DNA of 22,741 nt. It comes from Candidatus Azambacteria bacterium (GTDB lineage: Bacteria > Patescibacteriota > Minisyncoccia > GWC2-36-17 > WO2-46-25). Every line of letters starts with the position of its first letter. Position 1 is the first letter of the stretch. The notes under the pieces are model-generated. The model saw only the letters and a list, made by a program, of their open reading frames with translations. It made no database searches and was not told where the DNA came from. The translations under genes and the position numbers were made by a program. The stretch lies in the NCBI GenBank assembly GCA_024654415.1, contig JANLHQ010000021.1, forward strand, positions 1 to 22,741, written 5' to 3'. Positions 6,102 to 11,733 of this stretch are shown here, in pieces.

Positions 6102-6119
6102 CTGACACTGTTTCCCCGG
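6102..6119 (+). repeat. Degenerate repeat copy at the right edge of the relic region
   Basis: CTGACACTGTTTCCCCGG resembles CTGACACCGATTCCAGG. It is the last copy I can see in the window; intergenic regions to the right appear free of them. Confidence 0.4.
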
Positions 6120-6237
6120 AAACTTGCAGACCATTGACTTTTATGGCGTAATATACTACCTTTTAAATGAAATTTAAGCATGGTGCTTAGATTCGTATTA
6201 GTACATTCCAAAACTCAAATAAAGGAGGAGATAAGCT

Positions 6238-6981
6238 ATGGCAACCGATGGTCCTACCCCGCCACCCTGCAATCGTGACATTTTCGAGAAAGGCAGAGGT
6301 GTCTGTGTCGTTGACGGTAGTTCCAATGCTGTAGAGCGGTGGGTGCAATCCATTGCCAAGAAAGCGAACACTCGAGTCGACTGGCATTACAGCGGAGGAC
6401 GAGCGAACGTTCTTCATCTCGGCGACGACGCAAGTCATCAGCGCGTTCTGAACGCAATTCATGAACTCAAAAGCGAACTCAAAGGACGGATTCTCAGCGT
6501 CGACGGACCTACTCTCTACAGGAATGGTGTCGAAAACTCCGAAGACGGAGAATCACAAGGAGCCGTTGTTCGCGAAGTCAACGGCCAACTGGTACTGGAT
6601 GATCCGGTCGCAGTGGCCGTGATTCATGCGGTGGAAAAGTACAACTGCCGCAACACATTGGAACTGAACGCCGGTCGGGTCGCACACTTCAAGCAGCGAC
6701 TCACGGAGCACGGCATGACGTCAGACCAAGCGGTGATCGTACTTCTGAACGTCGATGATGTTCACGGTGGCCCGCTCGCCGCCATGCTGATGCCCGGACA
6801 CAATTGGCAGGAAATCCGTGACAAGGGAGAAGTTCCATTCGCACGAGGACTAGCCATGCGCGATGGCATTCAGCAGGCACTCGGCATTTTCGACAAGGAT
6901 GCTGCGTTGAAGCTGCAGAGCATGACTGATGTCGCTGTCGTGGTCGTTGATCATGGTGTGGCCGAAGTGTTCGCGGCCTAA
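6238..6981 (+). CDS. Conserved-looking hypothetical protein, GC-rich
   Basis: I do not recognise this 247-residue protein. It has no signal peptide or membrane helix and appears cytosolic, with alternating strands and helices: an N-terminal part with DGSSNAVERWVQSI (about 27-40), a central HAVEKYNCRNTLELNAGRVAHF (about 130-151), and a C-terminal part with VIVLLNVDDVHGGPLAAMLM (about 165-184), GHNWQEIRDKGEVPFARGLA and VAVVVVDHGVAEVF. The C-terminal half, with NVDDxxGGP and ARGLAxRDGIQ, looks the most constrained. A near-ideal ribosome binding site (AAAGGAGGAG, 6222-6231) precedes the ATG and an intrinsic terminator follows, so it is a single-gene unit. It is clearly richer in G+C than its neighbours and its codon choice differs, which suggests either high expression or transfer. 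The stretch 6120-6237 has -10-like boxes (TATACT at 6152) but no well-spaced -35. Confidence 0.65.
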   Translation: MATDGPTPPPCNRDIFEKGRGVCVVDGSSNAVERWVQSIAKKANTRVDWHYSGGRANVLHLGDDASHQRVLNAIHELKSELKGRILSVDGPTLYRNGVENSEDGESQGAVVREVNGQLVLDDPVAVAVIHAVEKYNCRNTLELNAGRVAHFKQRLTEHGMTSDQAVIVLLNVDDVHGGPLAAMLMPGHNWQEIRDKGEVPFARGLAMRDGIQQALGIFDKDAALKLQSMTDVAVVVVDHGVAEVFAA

Positions 6982-7007
6982 CCGCAGAACTTCACAAGGA
7001 CACAATG

Positions 7008-7040
7008 GGCGCACGACCTTCGGGTACGGCGCCTTTTTTC
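7008..7040 (+). terminator. Intrinsic terminator with TTCG loop
   Basis: GGCGC (7008-7012) pairs with GCGCC (7029-7033), and an inner ACC/GGT stem is closed by a TTCG tetraloop, with a 3x3 internal loop between the two stems. A TTTTTTCTTTT run follows. Confidence 0.75.
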
Positions 7041-7045
7041 TTTTG

Positions 7046-7150
7046 CCGCCTTATAGGCGGTTCTGTAGATCCTACGAAGATTGACTTCGTAGAAGTGAAG
7101 CATGTCGTATCAACAGAAAAATCCCTTGGCTTGCGCCAGGAGATTTTTTA
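7046..7150 (+). other. Three consecutive hairpins, the last terminator-like
   Basis: Hairpins are CCGCC/GGCGG (7046-7060), CTACGAAG/CTTCGTAG (7072-7092) and a 12-bp stem with one mismatch (about 7119-7146, loop TTGC) followed by T-rich sequence. They lie between the terminator at 7040 and the start of the next gene. They may be a backup terminator or a small structured RNA; no family is recognised. Confidence 0.45.
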
Positions 7151-7153
7151 TTT

Positions 7154-7185
7154 ATATCGCATTAAGTGGAGAAATCGGATATGAT
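7154..7185 (+). promoter_or_regulatory. Possible promoter of the phosphodiesterase gene
   Basis: ATATCGCATTAAGTG (7154-7168) matches a block at 2896-2910 with one difference. TATGAT at 7180-7185 would be the -10 box. The ATG at 7206 has no Shine-Dalgarno and the predicted leader is only about 15 bases. Confidence 0.35.
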
Positions 7186-7205
7186 ACTTATATTGAAACA
7201 TACAC

Positions 7206-8357
7206 ATGGAAAAGCCAAATTATAAAAACGGAAGCATTGTAAATCTCATGAGCTCTGTCGGCGGAGCATTTGGGGTTAAGTCCATGTATAACGAACTTGC
7301 GCTTTTGTCGGCGAAAGAGCTGAAGGATGTGAGGAATGTCGTGTTGATCGTTTTAGATGGGCTGGGATATGAATTTCTCATAAGCAAGGAGTCGGTATTG
7401 CATGAGGGTCTGCGGGGGAAAATAACATCTGTGTATCCTCCCACTACCTCTGCGGCAATAACCACATTCGCAACCGGTGTGGCGCCGCAACAGCATGCGG
7501 TGACGGGATGGTTCATGCACTTAAAAGAAGTGGGAACGGTATCAACCATTTTGCGGTTTTGCCCGCGCGCGGGCGGCGCGCCGTTTTCAGCACAGGGTGT
7601 ATCCATTATCGATGTGTTAGATGTAAAAACACTTTCGAGTCAAATGGAGGTAAGCGCGTATGAAATCACGCGCAACGATCTTATTGATTCTGATTACAGC
7701 GCTATGGTTTCTGAAGGAAAAACAGTGCTGGGCTACGACACGTTGAACGGCTTTTTCACGCAAATAAAGCAGGCAATACAGCATCATAAAAAAAGAAAAT
7801 ATATTTTTGCGTATTGGCCATCGATCGACTCATTGTGTCATGAATATGGAACGAACAGCACAGAAGTGAATGTGCATTTTCGCGAACTTGATAAAAAGAT
7901 GAAAGCGTTTTTGCGCAGCATTCAAGGGACAGATACCACTGTGATCATTACCGCAGACCATGGCTTGATCGATGTGCCAAAAGAGCGGGTCATTAAACTG
8001 GCCGATCATCCAAAACTACAAGAATATCTCACGCTTCCTTTTTGTGGAGATTCACGCACAAAATATTGCTACGTGCACCCCGCAAAAGCAAAGCAATTTG
8101 AAGCATATGTAAAAACAAAACTACGTAACTATTGCGAAATGCACACGAGCGAAGATTTTATTAAAAAAGGATATTTTGGTTTGTTTACGCAAAACCCAAA
8201 ACTCGCAGATAGAGTGGGGGATTATGTCTTGTGCATGAAGGAAAATTATATTTTTTTTGACGAAGTATTAGGAGAGAACAAACACATCAATAAGGGAAAT
8301 CACGCGGGGGGCAGTAAAGAAGAGATGTTTGTCCCGCTTGTGGTGTTTAAGGTGTAA
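7206..8357 (+). CDS. Alkaline-phosphatase-superfamily phosphodiesterase / nucleotide pyrophosphatase
   Basis: The 383-residue protein belongs to the type I phosphodiesterase/nucleotide pyrophosphatase group, metal-dependent enzymes cutting phosphodiester or phosphomonoester bonds. The metal and nucleophile motifs are in the expected order: VLIVLDGLGYE (first metal Asp, about residues 46-56), YPPTTSAAITTFATG (nucleophile Thr), YWPSIDSLCHEYG (Asp and His ligands), VIITADHGLIDV (Asp-His) and GNHAGGSKEEMFVPLVVF (last His ligand) near the C-terminus. No signal peptide or membrane helix is visible, so it is probably cytosolic, unlike many relatives. The start at 7206 fits the beginning of the conserved region. 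A relative of its residues 220-244 survives as a relic at 752-826. The exact substrate is unknown. Confidence 0.8.
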   Translation: MEKPNYKNGSIVNLMSSVGGAFGVKSMYNELALLSAKELKDVRNVVLIVLDGLGYEFLISKESVLHEGLRGKITSVYPPTTSAAITTFATGVAPQQHAVTGWFMHLKEVGTVSTILRFCPRAGGAPFSAQGVSIIDVLDVKTLSSQMEVSAYEITRNDLIDSDYSAMVSEGKTVLGYDTLNGFFTQIKQAIQHHKKRKYIFAYWPSIDSLCHEYGTNSTEVNVHFRELDKKMKAFLRSIQGTDTTVIITADHGLIDVPKERVIKLADHPKLQEYLTLPFCGDSRTKYCYVHPAKAKQFEAYVKTKLRNYCEMHTSEDFIKKGYFGLFTQNPKLADRVGDYVLCMKENYIFFDEVLGENKHINKGNHAGGSKEEMFVPLVVFKV

Positions 8358-8369
8358 TATTTTTTTACA

Positions 8370-8398
8370 TTGACAATTTTAGTAATGCTTTGTAGTGT
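8370..8398 (+). promoter_or_regulatory. Promoter of the Cys-rich protein gene
   Basis: TTGACA (8370-8375), 17-base spacer, TAGTGT (8393-8398). The -35 surroundings TTTTTACATTGACAATTTT are the same as at 1056-1074 before the radical SAM gene. The leader is about 75 bases without an obvious known regulatory structure. Confidence 0.6.
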
Positions 8399-8480
8399 CT
8401 TTAATGAAGATCTGCTTTTTAACAAATGATTTTAGCTACCATAAAGCTTATAAATCTAAATAATTAGGAGGAAGAGAGAG

Positions 8481-8948
8481 ATGGAAACGAACGAGAAATT
8501 TGATTGGTTGCCTGTCTGCGGGAAGTGCGCATTTTATTTCGATGGGCAGGTTGGAGGGACTTGTCGTCATCCGCTGAACGACCGGTGGAATTGTATGGGG
8601 TTCCGGTGTGACAAAGGAAAGATACTGGGCATCTTCAATCCGAAAGAGAAGAGATGTGGCAGAGAAGCTATTTACTTTGAGCCGCAAACACCCGAAACAA
8701 TCGCGGCCATAGAAGCAAAGGAAAGAGCTTTGTTTTGGAAAGAAAGGGAAGAGCAAGAGAAAAGGAAAGAAATTTTTAATCGCATAGAGAATGTGATAGA
8801 CAGATGTGTGGACAGGGTTTTAGAAAAAAAAGGGTATGATATTTGTTCGTGTAATAGCATAACTTTCAACCGCAAGAATGAAGAGGGAAGAGAAGCGATA
8901 GCCAGGGCTCTTCTGCGTGATTTCAATATCACAAAGAAAGTTCCGTAA
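8481..8948 (+). CDS. Small Cys-rich protein with helical tail
   Basis: I do not recognise a named family for this 155-residue protein. The N-terminal 60 residues hold six cysteines (Cys13, Cys16, Cys28, Cys38, Cys43, Cys59) in CGKCAFY, GTCRHP, WNCMGFRC and KRCGRE contexts, which suggests a bound metal (zinc or an iron-sulfur cluster). Residues about 70-115 form a strongly charged helix likely to be a coiled coil, followed by a second Cys pair (CSC, 122-124). The ending (GREAIARALLRDFNI) resembles a small helical domain. A clear ribosome binding site (AGGAGG, 8466-8471) precedes the ATG. Own promoter and terminator make it a single-gene unit. It could be a redox or metal sensor given that it lies next to a peroxiredoxin, but that is speculation. 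Confidence 0.6.
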   Translation: METNEKFDWLPVCGKCAFYFDGQVGGTCRHPLNDRWNCMGFRCDKGKILGIFNPKEKRCGREAIYFEPQTPETIAAIEAKERALFWKEREEQEKRKEIFNRIENVIDRCVDRVLEKKGYDICSCNSITFNRKNEEGREAIARALLRDFNITKKVP

Positions 8949-8967
8949 AGTCATCGAGTAGACAAAA

Positions 8968-8998
8968 GGGCGGGAAACTAGTTTCCCGCCCCATTTTT
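8968..8998 (+). terminator. Intrinsic terminator after the Cys-rich gene
   Basis: Perfect palindrome: GGGCGGGAAAC (8968-8978) with GTTTCCCGCCC (8981-8991), then CATTTTTAT. The symmetry suggests that it can fold on both strands, but only the plus strand has the T-run. Confidence 0.82.
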
Positions 8999-9008
8999 AT
9001 ATACAAAA

Positions 9009-9037
9009 TTGACTTTAGTCCCTAGAAGATTTATTAT
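9009..9037 (+). promoter_or_regulatory. Promoter of the peroxiredoxin gene
   Basis: TTGACT (9009-9014), 17-base spacer and TATTAT (9032-9037). The -10 box lies inside the left arm of the palindrome 9031-9059. Confidence 0.7.
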
Positions 9038-9059
9038 TGATAATAGCTATCAATAATAA
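9031..9059. promoter_or_regulatory. Fur/PerR-like operator over the peroxiredoxin promoter
   Basis: TTATTATTGATA (9031-9042) and TATCAATAATAA (9048-9059) are perfect 12-base inverted arms with five bases between. The centre TGATAATAGCTATCA differs from the classic Fur-family box TGATAATNATTATCA at only two positions. It covers the -10 box and the expected start of transcription, so a bound regulator would block the promoter. PerR, a Fur-family protein, controls peroxiredoxin genes in other bacteria. No regulator gene is in the window, so the assignment is an inference. Confidence 0.65.
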
Positions 9060-9074
9060 ATAAGCTTAAACACT

Positions 9075-9644
9075 ATGCCAATAATAGGACAAAAGGTTTC
9101 AGATATCGCAAACTTTGAACTGGAGGCATTTCATCAGGAAAAGATAGAGAAAATTAATTTAGCGGAAAACAAGGGCTGGTTGGTGCTATTGTTTTACCCG
9201 GCTGATTTCACGTTCATTTGCCCCACGGAGCTTGAGGAGGCGGCCGATAATTATGATGCGTTCAAAAAGCTCGGCGCCGAGATCATGAGCGTGAGCACCG
9301 ACACGGTATTTGCCCACAAGGCATGGCACGACAATTCTCCCGCCATTGGGAAGATACAATTTCCCATGATCGCTGATCCTACCGGAAAACTGTGCCGCGC
9401 ATTTGATACATATATGGAAAACGAGGGGCTGTCGTTGCGGGGGACTTTTATCATAGACCCAAAAGGGGAGATTAAAGCATCAGAGGTGCACGACAATAGC
9501 ATCGGCAGGAATATTAAAGAGATATTGCGAAAACTCCAGGCGGCAAAATTCGTTTCTGAAAACAAGGGGCTCGTATGTCCTGCAAGCTGGACACCGGGCG
9601 CGAAGACACTGAAGCCTGGGTTGGATCTCGTAGGGAAAATTTAA
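9075..9644 (+). CDS. ahpC: Typical 2-Cys peroxiredoxin (AhpC/Prx1 type)
   Basis: The 189-residue protein reduces hydrogen peroxide and organic hydroperoxides in the cytosol through a reactive cysteine. The peroxidatic Cys49 sits in YPADFTFICPTE and the resolving Cys168 in GLVCPASW near the C-terminus, the AhpC arrangement (E. coli Cys47 and Cys166, 187 residues). FPMIADPTGKLCRAF and SLRGTFIIDPKGEI are also family segments. The start at 9075 matches the family N-terminus (MPIIGQKVSDI). No Shine-Dalgarno precedes it; the leader is only about 30 bases. No ahpF reductase lies beside it, so the electron donor must be encoded elsewhere. Likely under control of the Fur/PerR-like palindrome upstream. 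The symbol ahpC is given by family and not by proof of orthology. Confidence 0.88.
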   Translation: MPIIGQKVSDIANFELEAFHQEKIEKINLAENKGWLVLLFYPADFTFICPTELEEAADNYDAFKKLGAEIMSVSTDTVFAHKAWHDNSPAIGKIQFPMIADPTGKLCRAFDTYMENEGLSLRGTFIIDPKGEIKASEVHDNSIGRNIKEILRKLQAAKFVSENKGLVCPASWTPGAKTLKPGLDLVGKI

Positions 9645-9654
9645 TATCTTTACA

Positions 9655-9765
9655 TTAGAAAACGCCACCTTCTTCGTTCCGCCTCCGTGTCTTGCCTTGC
9701 TGTACTTATATAGTACAGCTTCAGCTTCACTACTCGGCGCGCCTCGAATCTGACATTTTATAATG
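9655..9765. other. Structured intergenic element with a palindrome
   Basis: The stretch after the peroxiredoxin is unlike its surroundings. It contains a perfect 8-bp hairpin (GCTGTACT 9699-9706, AGTACAGC 9712-9719), a duplicated CTTCAGCTTCA-type segment (reverse strand GAAGCTGAAGCTG), the palindrome GGCGCGCC and, on the minus strand, a purine-rich GC-rich run. It has no useful reading frame. It may be a conserved mobile or structural element; I cannot name it. Confidence 0.35.
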
Positions 9766-9809
9766 CAAAGTTAATAACACTAATAAGTGCCGACAGGGGC
9801 TCACTCACG

Positions 9810-9844
9810 CCAATAAACACAGGGAATAGCCCTGTGTTTATTGG
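9810..9844. repeat. Perfect 15-bp inverted repeat
   Basis: CCAATAAACACAGGG (9810-9824) pairs perfectly with CCCTGTGTTTATTGG (9830-9844) around AATAG. No T-run follows on either strand, so it is not a standard terminator. It sits in the leader or promoter region of the downstream cluster, 63 bases before the ATG at 9907. Confidence 0.6.
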
Positions 9845-9906
9845 TAGTATGATTTGTGAAAACCCTGAAAATCGTTTATCCTACGTCTATTATTTAGAGC
9901 AATACT

Positions 9907-10320
9907 ATGGAAATTGTTATTTGTGGAAGTATGACGGCGGCAAAGGAAATGGTCGCAATCGAAAAAACGCTTCGAGAACACGGGCATAATCCTGTTTTGC
10001 CTGAATTTGCGCATGAATACGCCACGATGGAAACGCTCGATGGGGTGCATGCTGAATCAGCGAAAAATAAGATCAAGCACGACTTGATCCGTAAGCATTA
10101 CGAAAAGATAAAAAAGAGCGATGCAATTCTCGTTGTAAATATCGAGCGTAAGGGTATTTTGGGATATATCGGGGGTAATTCTTTTCTTGAAATGGGTTTT
10201 GCGCACGTACTTAATAAGTCTGTATATGTGTTGCACGATATTCCCGAGGTTAGCTATCACGACGAGATCATTGCAATGAACCCCATCGTACTTCACGGAG
10301 ACGTATTAATAATAGCTTAA
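9907..10320 (+). CDS. Nucleoside 2-deoxyribosyltransferase-like protein
   Basis: The 137-residue protein has the small Rossmann-like fold of the nucleoside 2-deoxyribosyltransferase family: MEIVICGSM at the N-terminus, SDAILVVNIERKG (about 71-83), and GYIGGNSFLEMGFAHVLNK (about 87-105) with the Glu of the catalytic ExG-type helix (Glu95). Relatives exchange bases between deoxynucleosides or hydrolyse nucleotides; some act only as binding proteins. It is the first gene of a same-strand cluster with a Nudix and an HD protein, which supports a nucleotide-salvage or clean-up role. The upstream hairpin at 9810-9844 may affect expression. The start ATG fits the family N-terminus; no strong Shine-Dalgarno. 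Confidence 0.7.
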   Translation: MEIVICGSMTAAKEMVAIEKTLREHGHNPVLPEFAHEYATMETLDGVHAESAKNKIKHDLIRKHYEKIKKSDAILVVNIERKGILGYIGGNSFLEMGFAHVLNKSVYVLHDIPEVSYHDEIIAMNPIVLHGDVLIIA

Positions 10321-10324
10321 GTAT

Positions 10325-10792
10325 ATGTCACACGAATGTGATCATTCATCTGTAGGAATGCTTGTGTGGCGAGATGAGAAACTCTTGCTTCTTGAGCGCA
10401 AATTACCGCCATTTGGATTTGCGCCACCCGCTGGCCATGTGGATGGTGATGCTTTGTTTGAGGATGCTGCGATGCGAGAGCTACGCGAAGAAGTTGGGCT
10501 GACCGCTGACAGCTTGAAACTTTTAGTGGAGGGAAGAAAGGATAATACATGTCGAAGAAGTGGTGGGAGTTGGCATTATTGGAAGATCTATGAGGTTATC
10601 GCGGGCGGAGTGGTGCAGGGAAGCGCAGAAGAAACAAAACAAGTAAACTTTGTGAGTAAGGATGTTTTACTTCAATTGGTAGAAAAGACAAAGCGATATA
10701 TTCGAAAAGAAATTTCTGATGATGAGTGGGAGGCATCACCCGGGCTGGAACCTGTTTGGTATGAATGGTTGCAAGAGCTTAAAATCATTTGA
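10325..10792 (+). CDS. Nudix hydrolase
   Basis: The 155-residue protein carries the Nudix box in APPAGHVDGDALFEDAAMRE followed by LREEVGL (about residues 34-60). The catalytic REUxEExGU part is intact, but the first Glu of the consensus Gx5Ex7REUxEExGU is Ala here. That Glu is mainly structural, so activity is still likely. Members cleave nucleoside diphosphates linked to other groups; the specificity cannot be read from the sequence. It starts four bases after the deoxyribosyltransferase-like gene ends and is followed eight bases later by the HD gene, so the three are very probably co-transcribed. Confidence 0.85.
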   Translation: MSHECDHSSVGMLVWRDEKLLLLERKLPPFGFAPPAGHVDGDALFEDAAMRELREEVGLTADSLKLLVEGRKDNTCRRSGGSWHYWKIYEVIAGGVVQGSAEETKQVNFVSKDVLLQLVEKTKRYIRKEISDDEWEASPGLEPVWYEWLQELKII

Positions 10793-10799
10793 GAGAACA

Positions 10800-11357
10800 A
10801 TGAATATAGTTCAAGGGATAAAGAATTTTGTTGAGAGTGAATGCAAAAAACCAACGAGTAAGTATGGGTATGAGCCATTTCCATTTCACTTCGCCCATGT
10901 GGCGATATATGCGGAGAAATTAGCGGATACAGTGGGGGGCGATAAAGAAGTTATTTTAATTGCCGCATGGATGCATGATATTGGGTCGATCATATATGGG
11001 CGAGAGGATCATCACATAACAGGCGCGGATATTGCAGAAAAGAAGTTGAGAGAACTTGGGTATCCGGAAGAGAAGATTGCATTGGTTAAAAAATGTATTT
11101 TGAATCACAGGGGGTCTCAACAAAATAGCCGAGAGAGCATTGAGGAGCAAATAGTTGCAGAGGCGGATGTGCTGAGTAATTTTGAAAATATTGCAGGGAT
11201 TTTCAAAGCCGCTTTTATGTATGAAGGCCTCGATCAAGGAGAGGCAAAAGATTCCGTGAGAAAAAAATTAGAGAATAAATGGAGTCAGCTACATTTTGAG
11301 GAATCACGGCATATCATTAAGCCAAAATTTGAAGCAGCGATGGTGCTACTACAATAA
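10800..11357 (+). CDS. HD-domain phosphohydrolase
   Basis: The 185-residue protein shows the HD metal-binding pattern: His33 in FHFAHVAIYAEKLA, the His59-Asp60 pair in AAWMHDIGSI, further His at 71-72 (EDHHITGADIAE) and a late Asp in AEADVLSNFENI. Such proteins are metal-dependent phosphohydrolases acting on nucleotides or related phosphates. The frame is open from 10719, but the ATG at 10800 is preferred because the upstream part overlaps the Nudix gene and similarity starts after it. Together with its two upstream neighbours it forms a probable nucleotide-metabolism module. Substrate unknown. Confidence 0.8.
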   Translation: MNIVQGIKNFVESECKKPTSKYGYEPFPFHFAHVAIYAEKLADTVGGDKEVILIAAWMHDIGSIIYGREDHHITGADIAEKKLRELGYPEEKIALVKKCILNHRGSQQNSRESIEEQIVAEADVLSNFENIAGIFKAAFMYEGLDQGEAKDSVRKKLENKWSQLHFEESRHIIKPKFEAAMVLLQ

Positions 11358-11375
11358 CCATATTTCCTCGCAAAC

Positions 11376-11708
11376 ATGTCTTCGATAATCGCTAAATATA
11401 TTTTCCTATTTTTAATTACGCTCGCGGTCGCCTTGGAGGTGGCGGCCGATGTGTTGTTTAAAAAATGGACGCTTGAACATAGAAGCTATCTGCTTGTAGT
11501 GGGATTAGTAATATATATGGTTGGTACGACGTCTTGGGCGTATTCATTGCGATACGGAGATCTTTCAAGGGCAATCTCTATCTTTGCGGTGTTAAATCTT
11601 ATTATTCTTGTGTTAGTTGGGGTCCTCTTTTTTAAGGAGGACCTATCATTGATAAATAAAATAGGAATTGCGTTTGGGGTGATAAGTGTTATTCTGTTAG
11701 AGATATAA
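11376..11708 (+). CDS. SMR/EmrE-like small drug/metabolite transporter
   Basis: 110 residues with four predicted membrane helices, the size and layout of the small multidrug resistance family. Helix 1 (FLITLAVALEVAADVLFKKW) contains a membrane-buried Glu21 in the place of EmrE Glu14, the proton- and substrate-binding residue. Helices 2-4 are visible at about 37-58, 66-84 and 90-110. It probably works as a dual-topology dimer exporting a small cation or metabolite; the substrate is unknown. It may be co-transcribed with the HD gene (18-base gap). Confidence 0.75.
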   Translation: MSSIIAKYIFLFLITLAVALEVAADVLFKKWTLEHRSYLLVVGLVIYMVGTTSWAYSLRYGDLSRAISIFAVLNLIILVLVGVLFFKEDLSLINKIGIAFGVISVILLEI

Positions 11709-11733
11709 ATAAGAACCTTCTTAGCGTGCTTAT

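Noticed and set aside
2831..6119. CRISPR array
   Set aside because: The repeat copies are irregularly spaced, differ in orientation and have no uniform spacers; no cas genes are present.
6124..6157. Sigma-70 promoter before the GC-rich orphan
   Set aside because: TTGACT (6134) and TATACT (6152) are only 12 bases apart and the other pairings are too far apart, so I did not call it.
10719..10799. N-terminal extension of the HD protein
   Set aside because: It overlaps the Nudix coding sequence and lies before the family start; the ATG at 10800 is a better start.
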